A stretch of DNA of 64,000 nt from NCBI GenBank assembly GCA_002633005.1, contig NMRA01000043.1, positions 223,463-287,462 on the forward strand, read 5' to 3'. Shown in pieces: positions 25,561 through 35,579 of the stretch. The position numbers and the translations under genes were made by a program. Position 1 is the stretch's first letter. Every line of letters starts with the position of its first letter. Source of the stretch: Phoronis australis (lineage: Eukaryota; Phoronida; Phoronidae). The notes under the pieces are model-generated. The model made no database searches. It saw nothing but the letters and a program-made list of their open reading frames with translations, and had not been told where the DNA came from.

Positions 25561-25649
25561 GCACCCAAACTGCTTACACCGTGTCGTGTGACTCCCTCGC
25601 CACACACCTGGCACCTTCTAAATAGCTCCAACACTTTAGACAAGTCCAC
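25440..25649 (-). pseudogene. CxxC...GHSxxW transposon-protein relic
   Basis: Minus-strand reading gives LFRRCQVCGEGVTRHGV, then IQWECVAGHSGKWDSC and SVRGMLEVHLTMSSSGL. This C-x2-C ... W-x-C-x3-H-S-x2-W module with a following G-N/H-L-L-L-S-A-like helix is common directly after THAP domains in large repeat-encoded invertebrate proteins, which I remember as Kolobok-like transposases. The frame decays after about residue 70. The THAP part at 25960-26140 would lie upstream on the same strand, in another frame. Only a short front portion of the presumed transposase remains. Confidence 0.5.
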
Positions 25650-25959
25650 AATAAACTTATCTAAGTTTGGCTCACCGATCTGTTCACTGGACGACGAACT
25701 GTCCTCTTCACTGGGTGTCGAACTGAGCCTGTAATCACTCCCACTATACTCAATATCGCTGCAGGGCTGCTTAGAGGCTCTGGGCTGGAGAAAATAGCAC
25801 AGGGTGAATCACTACTGGTTCCATGAATTGCACACTCTGAGGTACGTTCGGAGGCACGGGTGACAGTAGATAAAGTGCCTCCACTGGCTCCAGTCACTAC
25901 TGGCCACAGCTCGCGAGGCTTCTCGCTTCAAAAACGCACTTCTCGGGGGTGGCGACGGG

Positions 25960-26140
25960 GCACTGCCGGGAATCAACACAGACGGAATGGCATCCTTCTT
26001 TAGACGTTGTTTCGCAGGGACTTTCATCAGTTCAGCGTACAAATCCCTTTCGTAATCGGACGGCAGAAAGTGCTTGCCACACCGTGACGCGGTAATTCTC
26101 CACTGCTTTGTACGTTGCGTGGACGGGTAATGCGGCGTTC
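25960..26140 (-). pseudogene. THAP domain relic, C-terminal half
   Basis: Minus-strand reading gives QWRITASRCGKHF, LPSDYERDLYAELMK and QRLKKDAIPSVLIPG. THAP domains end in W-x-p..S-x-[IV]-C-s-x-H-F ... Y ... r-L-k-x-d-A-v-P-[ST]-[IV]; the C, H, F, Y, L, A and P positions are all here. The first half, with the opening Cys pair, is not recognisable; an in-frame TGA lies about 15 codons upstream, so either an intron or a mutation cuts it. THAP domains are the DNA-binding heads of P-element-like and Kolobok-like transposases and of their domesticated relatives. Confidence 0.6.
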
Positions 26141-26361
26141 TTCACACGAAAGAGCCAAGTACGGCGAAGTGTGCAGGAAAGCGATGCAAAGGTACTCCCA
26201 AAGCGCGCGTGAGCCGATAATTAGTACATCCTGGTACGCAGCAACAGTGTGGCATGTTGACGGACTAGTAAATGAAAGCAAACGACGACGGAACTCTACA
26301 CAACCGAGGTAGAACAATGACTGACTCGGCAGCTCTCACAGTCAGACTATATGAAAAGAAA

Positions 26362-26522
26362 TTGGCGCGAAATGCTTGCCTCCTAATTCGTCACTTCCGG
26401 AGTAGCGGACGAGTAATTTATAAAATTACGAAAAGCTGTAATTAAGTGGAAAATATGTCTAGGATAACCAACCAACCTTATTTTAGCTCAAAATGACATG
26501 GAAAAAGGTTGCCTTCGCCTTT
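26362..26522. repeat. inner inverted repeat of element D, right arm
   Basis: Complement of 24824-24987, from CGCGAAATGCTTGCCTCC through GGAGTAGCGGACGAG to AGGTTGCCTTCGCCTTTA. It runs to within about 35 bp of the right end of the element. Confidence 0.85.
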
Positions 26523-26750
26523 AAGCGCCCTGGGCTGTAACGTGTACGAGTATGCTATATAGAGACTTAGAGAAACAGGAATTAACCAATCAAATAAGAC
26601 AAACAAATAAAGATGCACTATGCAGACAAATAAACAGTTCTAAGAATAGGATGTATTACTTATCCTCTACTCTTAGAAAGTGGTGATCAACAACAACAGA
26701 AAGTTATATAATACATAATACTAAATGATGCAAAAACACATTCTGCGACA

Positions 26751-27408
26751 TCCTCCTCCCCCCATGCAATAGTTGAGGAATTAAAAACAAGTAGTACTCA
26801 AATAAATGTACAATGAACAAAGCTAGAATTAAAATGAGTAATATAATAAGAAATAGGTGCAATAAACATGTGAAAAAGTGGACATATGAAAAACGAAATA
26901 ATGTATTTGAATCAATCATTTGTCCAATGTCGTATATTCTGACGAGCCTGGAGAGTTGCCGGTCATTGTGGTCATGGAGGATGCAGTGTTGAGGCCGAAT
27001 TAGGTGGGGTATTCGTAGTGTCGACGAATGGCTGATTCGGAATGGAGTTGACACTTATCTTGAGCGGGTAAAGCTTTAAGTCACGGGACGCTTTTTTCTG
27101 GATGACTGAGAATGAATATCGGCAGAGCGAATGAACCGTTCATGCCTGTAATTGAGGCGCTCTACTCGAGCCATTTTCAATAGAACACGCGGCTTGTCGT
27201 CGTGAACCAATACAACGTCGCCGATGTTGATGGGTGAAGTTTGATTATGTCAGGTTACAAGTTGTTGTCGTTCACGAAGCAGTTAAATACTCGTGCTGCC
27301 AGCGGCAAAAGAAATGACTCATGAGTGCAGATCACCTTGTATACTGCAATTGTACCATAGTCGCGTCGAAATTGGGGGTCAGAGAGTCTGTCAGTTTGAA
27401 TGTCAAAA
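26751..27408 (-). pseudogene. internal remnant of the LTR element: BEL/Pao integrase tail
   Basis: Minus-strand reading at 27290-27060 gives RERQQLVT, then INIGDVVLVHDDKPRV, KMARVERLNYRHERFIRSAD and RKKRPVT, and in the shifted frame KLYPLK. This is the DUF5641-like end of BEL/Pao (less likely Gypsy) integrase: GD-VL-v-DD-PR-W/L-K-a-rV ... R-s-a-d-i ... RP-v-KLyPL. One stop and one frameshift break it. Downstream are an arginine-rich tail (RPQRPATLQAR) and the purine tract. All of gag, protease, reverse transcriptase and RNase H are deleted. Its sequence differs from the integrase tail at 19.3 kb, so this is a second BEL-like family. Confidence 0.75.
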
Positions 27409-27574
27409 TGTGGGGTACAGGGAAAAATGCAGTTCGACTGTGTACGAGGTGGTTCGTAGGAACAGAATAATAGATGAGTCTTGACTAGTATATTGAACAC
27501 TGCAAACATTACACGAGGAGAACAACTCTCAATGCGGAACAACCACAGCTAATACTACTAATACTGCTCATAAC

Positions 27575-27649
<75 letters not shown>

Positions 27650-27880
27650 ACTCCTGAATACAAGTGAAAGTGACATATATATAGAGACTAGAGAAACACC
27701 AAGTTACCATCAAATAAGACGAAAAAATTAAGATGCACTTAATCCTGACAAACAAACAGTTCTAGGAATAGCAAGTATTACCCATCCTCTACTCTAAGGA
27801 AGTGGTGATCAACAACAACAGAAAGTTGTGTAATTCGTAATACTAAATGATGCAAAAACACAATAACACATTCTACGACA
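27409..27880 (-). repeat. 5' LTR (uninterrupted), with CTG expansion
   Basis: 472-bp LTR, near-identical outside insertions to the split 3' LTR (23343-23539 plus 26556-26750, about 388 bp). The main difference is a pure (CTG)n run of about 23 repeats at 27579-27649 where the other LTR has only ACTACTACT. It serves as the empty-site reference for element D. Confidence 0.9.
27579..27649. repeat. (CTG)23 microsatellite
   Basis: About 70 bp of uninterrupted GCT/CTG triplets inside one LTR; absent from the sister LTR, so the expansion came after integration (or is an allele or assembly feature). Confidence 0.98.
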
Positions 27881-27885
27881 GATAG
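27881..27885. repeat. target-site duplication GATAG, right
   Basis: Matches 23338-23342 exactly and directly follows LTR terminus TTCTACGACA. Confidence 0.9.
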
Positions 27886-28132
27886 GGCAAAGTATTATTT
27901 TGATGTTACATTATTGCACGATGAATGCTTTCAGTCATCCAGTTGGGTCATAGTATAAGAATCAATAAATCTATTACTGGACTTACGGTACGTGGAGATG
28001 GCTACGTTGCGTCCTCCTCTCGAGGACTTCTTCAGGCCACTGAGTTGTCACGTGACTTGTCATGTGATCCGTCGTACAGTTTTCGCGAGATTCTCTTCAG
28101 TGCCCTATCCCATGTCCTAGGTAAGTGAAACC

Positions 28133-28254
28133 GCAGCCCCCCCGTCTATTGAGGCTAGGATTCTCAATTCTCTCGTAGATAGCTTCTTTGACCCCTCTCC
28201 GAAACCAGTTTTCTTCTCTATCCAGGATCTTCATATCTTCCATGGCGAAAGAGT
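28133..28254 (-). pseudogene. Penelope-like element protein end, left arm
   Basis: Minus-strand reading gives HSFAMEDMKILDREENWF, RRGVKEAIYERIENPSLNRR and, after a one-base-type shift in the G run at about 28134-28141, LRFHLPRTWDRALKRI and a short basic tail ending NSVA. The K-I-L-D-R-E-x-x-W-F-x-R-G-V-K-E-A-I-Y ... P-S-L-N-R motif closes the GIY-YIG endonuclease region of many animal Penelope-like polyproteins, to my recollection. The reverse transcriptase and the GIY-YIG core are missing. The stop codon falls inside the hammerhead-like motif. Confidence 0.6.
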
Positions 28255-28271
28255 CACATGGCTTCCACAGA

Positions 28272-28390
28272 CCACTCTTTCGCCATGGAAGATGTGAAGA
28301 TCCTGGATAGAGAAGAAAATTGGTTTCGGAGAGGGGTCAAAGGAGCTATCTACGAGAGAATTGAGACTCCTAGCCTCAATAGACAAGGGG
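28272..28390 (+). pseudogene. Penelope-like element protein end, right arm
   Basis: Plus-strand mirror of the left arm: HSFAMEDVKILDREENWF and RRGVKGAIYERIETPSLNRQ, followed by a G run that shifts the frame. Compared with the left arm it has G for E in KEAIY. It is divergently oriented to the left copy. Confidence 0.6.
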
Positions 28391-28479
28391 GGGGCTGCAG
28401 TTTCACTTACCTAGGACATGGGATAGGGCGCTGAAGAGAATCCCTTGGAAACTGTACGAAAGATCACATGGCAAGTCAC

Positions 28480-28560
28480 GTGACAACTCAGTGGCCTGAT
28501 GAAGTCCTCGAGAGGATGCAACGTAGCCATCTCCACGTACCGTAAGTCCAGTAATAGATT
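28480..28560 (+). ncRNA. hammerhead-ribozyme-like motif, right arm
   Basis: CTGATGA at 28496-28502, a short stem (GTCC ... GGAT), then GCAAC where a canonical core has GAAAC, followed by ACGT ... ACGTA, which could form stem III with cleavage after GTA. The mirrored motif in the left arm (28037-27975, minus strand) has CTGAAGA and the same GCAAC. Penelope-like elements are known to carry hammerhead motifs (established). The core substitutions make these copies degenerate, so self-cleavage is doubtful. Confidence 0.4.
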
Positions 28561-28587
28561 TATTGATTCTTATATTACATTATTGCA

Positions 28588-29932
28588 TTTGTTGTGAAAA
28601 AATGAGAAAATAAAACTTCACCTGCCGAACATAATCTAAATTGGTGAGATTTTCTCGTATGAATAGCAAAATGTATGGTTCCTAAACTTTCTGAGGACTC
28701 TGGCTTAAGTGAAATTAGTCAATGAATAGGTAGCAAGAACTACATCTTATTACTTCACTTGATCATCTACTTTTTCTTATGAAGGTCAAGTTTTATAGGA
28801 AATGATGTATTTTGTATGAAATTAGAAAGCGGATTTCCGAACTGCATGAGTTTAATTTGCCTGAAGTGGTGCAGTTCTCTGTTCGTTGACACAACATATT
28901 TTTAGCCGATGATTAGAGTTTGGCATAAATATACCTGTCGTGGTTCAGGATGTAATAAAGCTTTCATTAGAAATCGGATGCAATTGTTCATCAAATTCTT
29001 GTTAACTAGTTTCAGGATTGACGTAGGCTGCCTGCTGTGCAATACAAGATAAATAGGTCAATAGGACAACAATTAGTTTTCTTATCAAAGGAGTTAAACA
29101 AACAAATGTAAACAAAAGTATAAAAAGTTCTTTGCTGCTAATCATCCATTGGAGGAATTCTGTCAATCATACAGCAGTTCTGTCAATCACACAACTTGAT
29201 TTGGGCTCTACATTCTAGTTGGGTAAGCCCTGAGGACAATTATCAAGTACACCTAATGTATAAAAACATTTGTTGAAAAATGTAGATTGGTTAGCATAGG
29301 ATGTGATCAATTACTTTATTGAGCATTTTTATGTAGCCAACCACTGGTGGGATGTTACCAGTTTCAATTAAATCTGTAATCATGTGATTTGTCAACTGGT
29401 ATGTTACTAGGCACTAACATTGTTATAGTTTTGTTTGGAATCAGGTGTTGAAATCAAGGAAAATTTGATTATATGTTGAAGTCATTTTCATTTATAGGAT
29501 TTGTTTTTTTGTAAAGCTGCCACATTCAGTGGTCGTACTATAATTAGGAACTGATAATTTGCTTTGACAAGTTCATGAGCTGGTGATCGACTGTGCAAGT
29601 CTATTCTAATGTTTGGTCTTCATTTCCCACAATTACAAACATTGTCAAAAGGTAGATATGACATGTACCTTTTAAATTGTGTAGCTTATATTTGACGATG
29701 CTTATCTTTCATTAAAAAACGAAAACAAAATTTCACTTGTCGGCCATATTGTGTCCTAAGTTAGTGGGGTTTTACGGTAGGTAGTTAGATATTTTTAATC
29801 CTTAGATCTGTGGTTACCCTTCTTTTACCTGGGAAGGTAAAGCCATGTTCATTCATTCATTGTACTGGATTTAATAAAATGTCGATGGGAGGTCCAAGCA
29901 TAATTGAATTGTATCTCAGCTATCCACTGAAT
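28588..29932. other. non-coding stretch, no gene seen
   Basis: AT-rich sequence without recognisable exon. It may be intronic, but nothing shows that directly. Confidence 0.5.
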
Positions 29933-29934
29933 TA

Positions 29935-32358
29935 CCGTAATCGTTCGGGTTAACGCCCTGGGCGGTTAAATTGGCGAATCCAAAAAATCGGGGGAGGGCG
30001 GTTAACAGAGCAGTGGGCGGTTAAATCGAAAATCCACCTAAAGTAGGGGATGGGCGGTTAACCGAACATGGGCGCTTATTACGACAGACAACAGCCCTGG
30101 GCGGTTAATCTTACCTGGCGATCTAAATCCCCACACGACAATCATACTCAGAACGCGTAGCCCTTTTCAAAGAGCTTTATCGTCACGTCACCAAATGACT
30201 GTGAAAACTTCATAACAGCGGATGATCCCTACAAAGGTTCTCTTGCCCTCAGATTAGTCATTCACTATTAAATTTACAAAATTGCTGAGTAATAGCCCCG
30301 TGCCGTCCTGCGGTGCGCAGACGACCAGTGACCTCGCAGCCTCCACTAGAATTAAAACGTTTCAAGATGTGACCTTGCTTAAGTGCGCGCGTGCAAGCTT
30401 CACGTGTTGCAGAGGTCAGACATCAAATTTATGGTTACAGTCTCGTACTATATGTAGCTGTCAAGTTCCGACTCAGAGAGCAGTTTTAAAATTGGTTGTA
30501 ATAAAAGTTTGAAAAACTTAACTCTGTTGTTTTTTTGTGTTTGGGATGTTATAGTCGACATTCCGTGACTCAAAGACATTTTCACCGTATGCTTCTGCGG
30601 CTAGCTGTCTTATCTCGACAGCCCGGCATTGCTCTCTTGCCGTTGCGCCAAACATGCTATGCAAAGAAGTAAGACAAGGATCGGGGGTGGTCGAGCCAGT
30701 CGTCGATCAAGAATAAAATTTCAAGCAACTGCATAAATATGTTACAAAATGTCAGAAAACAGCAATGTTTCAATTCATTATTCTAAACGATCACCTTACC
30801 AAACTTCGTGGTGGAAAAACATTTATTTTTCATGCAAGATGTCCAGATTATCCTATTTATATCACTTGTAATATCGCACTGCGGCACTGTTCGGTCCCGC
30901 TGTTATCGCGCAATGTCTCAGTCGGCTGACAATCGTGACTTGGAAATGCCGTCAAGTAATATAACGGCCTCTTTCAATATGCATCTCGTTTTTTATGGCC
31001 AAAGATAGTGGCGGTATTCAGCACGCACGTAGGGCCTACGTGTGAGTCACCTGTCAATCACATGTTGGTGTCAAGGTAACATGCACTCCAAAGTGTGGGA
31101 ACTTGCGCACGTGCACCACTACAAATCAGTCACACATAGCGACAATCCGACGAAGTAACAAAAACGGGCGTGACTATGTACTTTTAAGCTGTTGTTACGA
31201 AAGACCCAGTTCTTTACGATATTCCTCCGTTGCCAATGTTCCCCAAAACTGCGATGTCAAGTCTATTCCCATATTTCCCGGCTCGATGCTCCCTAAGCCC
31301 ATCCCTGTAACTAGCTGCGTGAATCTCCTACCCACTATCGTCAAGCAGTCTACGTCGTAGATATTTCAGACTCGAATGGTAAGAATTTTTGTTCAGGCTG
31401 AAAATGGCCAATGTATGAACAAAATTATTCTGGATGGCTAAAAAGGGGATGTGGAAACGATAATTCACACAGTCACGCTTACGTGGGGGCTGACGCAAGA
31501 AATAGTAAAGAACAGCCAGCGACTTTTCTTAAATCTGCTAACCAGTTTGACTGAGATGCAATAAACGAAAAACAAAATTTGACCAGCCGTTTTTTTATTA
31601 CTTCAAGATCATACACAAACATACATTATTGCCAACGTTTGAATTCAGAAATCGACAGGCAGCAACGAAATTGGTAACCCAGTAAGGCACTTGTACTGTC
31701 CCTTCGGTCGCCCCACCTCCTCTATAACCCGGCAGTTATATTCATCAAAATATTGAGAATTTGACATCTTTCCGTGAGTTGTGAGATTTGTTCAAAATAC
31801 GAGAGCTTCCCACCTTAATAGAATTTGGAGGGTTGGCAAAACCATTGTCACATTTCTCTGGCCTGATTTTTTCGAATATATGTTTTATCTAGTGCTCTGC
31901 AGACGGAAACTCAGCGCGGCAGACAAAGTCGCTGAAAGTGGAGCTTTTGACGCCGGTGGCGTTCTTAAACTTTGCAAACAAGGGAAGAAAATAAAGTGAC
32001 GAAAAGGTTCAAGTATTATATTTTGAAGTGAGTTCATGACCCAAGACAATAACTCGTTACCTGTATTGTAATTCAGATTGCTAAACCACCGTCTCGGAGT
32101 CCCGGCGTCGTTGCACTCATTGTGATCGTCGATCTTTTTCTAAAAGTTGCGGAATCGCGCGTTTCGTTAGCACTAGGCGCTAAATCTTCATTCTTTAAGT
32201 CGGGGATGGGCGCTTAACCGAGAGGTGGGCGCTTAACTGGAAATCTTCAAAAATCGCAGGGGGCGCTCAACCGAGCAGTGGGCGGTTAAATCGAAAATCC
32301 AATTAAAGTCGGGGATGGGCGGTTAACTGAGCATGGGCGTTAACCCGAACGATTACGG
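29935..32358. mobile_element. TIR family B, copy 2 (best preserved)
   Basis: 2424 bp with perfect 24-bp TIRs beginning CCGTAATCGTTCGGGTTAAC, flanked by TA (29933-29934, 32359-32360). About 95 percent identical to copy 1, with extra blocks at about 30182-30209 and 31776-31945. Subterminal GGGCGGTTAA/GGGCGCTTAA words repeat five to six times at each end. No transposase frame; presumably mobilised in trans. Confidence 0.92.
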
Positions 32359-32360
32359 TA

Positions 32361-33895
32361 AGTTGCTATGGAGTTTGATTTTGAAAAAAATGTTTAACAA
32401 AATTCAATTTCTGATTTAGTAAGACAGTCATGGTGGGATTGTCATTATTAAGAGTTTAATACATAGTTAATTTTAACTGTTAATAGTTTATGGAAATGAA
32501 GCGGACAAGGTATCCAAGTTGCCCAATGACAACTGTGGCATACTGCAGAACCATGGAATAAATACTGAACAGAGTGATCTTTTGTTCATTTGGGTGATTG
32601 AGACTTTTTGTTGGCCTAAGCAACAATTTTTGAAACAAGGAAATACTGTCTCAAATGATTGGTTATTACTTATCTTTTATTGCCATCTTGTGTTGCAGCA
32701 AGAACATTGAACTAAAAGCAATTCAAAGACTGTTTTGCAGAGAATAAAAAAATGATTGACTTCGATTTCCAAAGGTCGGCCATTTTTAGTGGTGTCGGAC
32801 CAGCAATGTGCATACACATATCCATCTTGGCTGAAGTTCTGAGATCCACATGGTGTAGTTCATTGTAAACTGGTTAAGACTTTTCTAGTCGTTATTCCCC
32901 ACTGCTATGATAAAATTGGTTATGAAATCAAAAATATTTGGCCAGCGAGACCAATCACTGCCGAGTCAAAAAGCGGGGGAAGTCATTGTGAGAAAGTGGG
33001 CGATGCAGCAGTTTCTCGTCTCTACAAAAATCGTAGATGAATACATCCAATGTTGTCTGCAGTTGTTTCGAAAAAAATTTTGTCTTGCAGCGGAAAAATG
33101 TTGTGAAAGTGTATATCGCCACATTCTGCATGTTTCGATGTACATAATAGCTAGAAAAATACCAGAAACATCGTGAAAATAGGAACCACAGATGTGATGC
33201 TAATTTTGCTACAAAACTAATCAACGGGCGTTATTAAGCAGTGTGCAAGGCTTTGCCACCAATGGGCATTGTTGTGGAAACCAAACCGAGAAATTTTAAT
33301 GGCCAATGCAGCTTACGACCACAATCAAGGGCAAAAATTCTTTTTGCAGTTAACGGTAATAGTGAATTTTGCTTGAACTCGGCCAGTGTGATGGGGAACT
33401 CGCCTGTGGTCAGTCCAAGTTGCTTGACCGAGAGCTATGGATCATTTTGTCGGACTGGTTTTAACATGTACCGTACTGTAGTTGCTTAGAAACGTTGGAA
33501 AAGGATTTTGAGACCAGAGTGTAGGCTGATTATTGAGAGCTTGACGAGCATTTAGTGAATTAAAGACATTATTTTGCAGGTTTTCTGCGCTGGAGTCACA
33601 AAAGTTTGATAATGCAGCATGTAAATTGTAATGCTGGAATGGGTCAATGAAAATGATTGGAAGAGTTGTATGTCAAACTGTTGCCAATTAGATATTTTTG
33701 TTGCTTGTGATTTAATAATGTAGTTCAATTTGTAACTCCCCTCAGCTAAAGTGCAGTTTTAATCTTGACTGAAACTGAATGAAGCCCCAATGACGGTACA
33801 TGTTGTGCTGTTTTTTAATACCATTTTAACACCCTGTTAAGCTGTCTAACAGATGAAAATGAATTGGGCCTTCTACTCCCATAAATTTGGTCTTA
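32361..33895. other. non-coding stretch, no supported gene
   Basis: The longest frames (89 codons each, 32907-33176 plus and 32955-33224 minus) overlap on opposite strands and show no motif; 33241-33489 is open for 82 codons, also without motif. Confidence 0.5.
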
Positions 33896-34129
33896 TAGTA
33901 TTCCTTACCATGATAGTATTCCTTACCGTGATGGTATTTCTTACCGTGATGGTATTCCTTACCGTGATGGTACTCCTTACCTTGATGGTACTCCTTACCG
34001 TGATGGTACTCCTTACCGTGATAATACTCCTTGCCGTGATGGTACTCCTTACCGTGATGGTACTCCTTACCGTGATGGTACTCCTTACCGTGATGGTACT
34101 CCTTACCGTGATGGTACTCCTTACCATGA
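33896..34129. repeat. minisatellite, 18-bp unit x 13
   Basis: Thirteen 18-bp units with consensus TGGTACTCCTTACCGTGA, exactly 234 bp. Because 18 is a multiple of 3, the minus strand is open as repeated HHGKEY hexapeptides (frame 33826-34152), another minus frame as repeated VRSTIT, and the plus strand as repeated LTVMVL. Three open frames over one array argue that openness is a by-product. Confidence 0.95.
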
Positions 34130-34854
34130 TAGGATTCTACTTTGAACATCAAAACATTCAGTGACTCAAGAAATTGCTTCAGATTATAATGAACTCAGCC
34201 AACTGAACCAAAACAATTGCAAATTCGAACATGTTGGAGTACGCACAACGTGTGGCATCGAAAACATCGATGACTCAAGAAAATGGATCAGTTTGTTGAG
34301 GTAAGCCAACCCTAAAATTGCTAATTCGAAGCTAGCGCAATACTTGTAATGTGTGACTTGAGTTGGTAACGGAAATTGGCGTCTTTCATGGTAAAGAATA
34401 GTACGAGGCTTCTTTTGTGAGAGAGAAAGGCCATATTCAATTTTGCTTCTGTAGCCAGGTGGAAATACAGCCTTCAGTCATACTGTCCCATTGATTGACT
34501 GGTTGTTCACTGGAAAATGTGGGAAACTCGCTCATCATGATTTATGGGTGTGAGTGTTGATTTTTGAGGCTTAGGTTACCTTGGTATTCTTGTTGTGATG
34601 TAAATGTGCTTTGAAATTGGAACAATGAAAGCTAATGCAAGTGTAATTGCAAATGGGAAAACCTGCATTGCATTAGCAACATGAGCAAATGAGTGAGCCA
34701 ACAAAATACAATTATATAATTTCTACCCACTACACCCTAACCAATATTGAATTAAGTGTCTAGAAAAGTAATTATTGCTCTAACTGACCTTATTAGTTCT
34801 CCAATAATGAAATAGTTGGGGTTCACTTTGTCTTATTCTTCATAACTAAAGGCC
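34130..34854. other. non-coding stretch, no gene seen
   Basis: No exon or repeat end recognised. Confidence 0.5.
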
Positions 34855-35220
34855 CTTTCATATTGACTTAACTCCGGTCTGAGCGGAGCGTCAACGTAAA
34901 CAGCACAGTTAACTGGACCGTTCATACTGTCTTCAGTAGTTAATGAACATCAAAGTAAATGGTTGGTGACGCTGTTGTCATCGAAGTTATCGCAAGGTAG
35001 CGCTGCACGCTAAGATTTTTTCAATGAGACAATTTGAGAACCTTTACATGTGCTAAATGACATTAAACTTATTTTTAAATGGATTAGTAGAGCAAAACAT
35101 GAGCAGCTATTAGTGACGACGTTACCCTATAACTCTTGACGATAACAGTGGCACCTAGCGATAACTTCGATTGGACTGAAGTTAAGCGTTCATACTGCAC
35201 CGCAGCGTCGATTCTTAACA
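34855..35220. repeat. dispersed repeat (CCTTTCATATTGAC type), full-length-like copy
   Basis: Begins CCCTTTCATATTGACTTAAC and ends near GTTCATACTGCACCGCAGCG. The second half is an inverted match to 16860-17040. The GTTCATACTG words occur in opposite orientation near the two ends, hinting at a foldback layout. Confidence 0.6.
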
Positions 35221-35231
35221 TTTGGATCAAG

Positions 35232-35308
35232 TCCACAGTCTAGTGCTATATGCCGGAAACACATTCATATCCACAGTCTAGTGCTATATGCCTGAAACAC
35301 ATTCATAT
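35232..35308. repeat. 39-bp tandem duplication
   Basis: CCACAGTCTAGTGCTATATG begins two adjacent 39-bp copies (35232 and 35271), differing at GCCGG/GCCTG. Confidence 0.95.
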
Positions 35309-35389
35309 TCGTTATTTGTCTGAAATTAAAAACCGGACGATTGCCACACAAATGAAAAAGTTCATGTTCACTCTATAAAAACAATTACT

Positions 35390-35545
35390 ACGGTTTTAAA
35401 TCGACATGTTTCTGTGTCTGTGTTTCATCACTTGTTGCTGGACCTAGCTGGGTGGCCATTATATACTCTCTTCTGATGATGGTGTTTGAATAAATGACTC
35501 CGAAACATGTCAAGTCGATTTAAAACTGTAGTTGTTTTTAATAAT
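35390..35545 (+). ncRNA. hammerhead-like foldback motif (candidate)
   Basis: ACGGTTTTAAATCGACATG near 35391 is complementary to CATGTCAAGTCGATTT near 35507, apart from a small bulge. Between them lie CTGATGA (35473-35479) and CCGAAAC (35500-35506), the two conserved halves of a hammerhead core. Stem II is weak. It may be the 3' end of a Penelope-like or other retroelement. Confidence 0.3.
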
Positions 35546-35579
35546 ATATGCTGCTACTTGCTATCATGGAGATCATGTT

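Larger units (their letters stand above)
23540..26555. mobile_element. TIR element D, nested in the 3' LTR
   Basis: Ends are CATACTCGT (23541) and ACGAGTATG (26546-26554), flanked by TATA on both sides (23536-23539, 26556-26559). The intact LTR at 27409-27880 shows the empty site, confirming the limits. A second, longer inverted pair lies inside: 24824-24987 against 26362-26522, more than 90 percent complementary. Cargo: a P2RX7-C-terminal-like zinc-cysteine frame on the plus strand and THAP-type and CxxC...GHS relics on the minus strand, tail to tail. Confidence 0.85.
23343..27880 (-). mobile_element. internally deleted LTR retrotransposon (BEL/Pao-like) with nested element
   Basis: Minus-strand orientation. 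The 5' LTR is 27880-27409 and the 3' LTR is 26750-26556 plus 23539-23343, split by TIR element D. LTRs start TGTCG.AGAATGTG and end CCCTGTACCCCACA; a purine tract (GGGGGGAGGAGGA) lies just before the 3' LTR at about 26751-26763. A perfect 5-bp target duplication GATAG flanks the whole. The internal region (26751-27408) is only 658 bp and retains just an integrase tail, so the element could move only with proteins supplied by relatives. Confidence 0.9.
27919..28574. mobile_element. inverted-dimer Penelope-like element ends (300-bp hairpin)
   Basis: Arms 27955-28254 and 28272-28573 are about 95 percent complementary around a 17-bp spacer. The unit is flanked by the 13-bp direct repeat TTACATTATTGCA (27906-27918 and 28575-28587), so the hairpin inserted as one piece. 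Each arm, read outward from the centre, encodes the end of a GIY-YIG-linked protein and then a 3' region with a hammerhead-like motif, as known for Penelope-like retroelements. Severe 5' truncation and inverted copies are typical of that group. Confidence 0.7.

Noticed and set aside
25661-25897. 78-codon minus-strand frame between the THAP and GHS relics, considered as a linker domain
   Set aside because: Ser/Thr-rich and low complexity; it may be linker, but cannot be told from noise.
3586-34129. Regularly spaced repeats considered as CRISPR arrays
   Set aside because: Units abut without unique spacers and the genome is eukaryotic.
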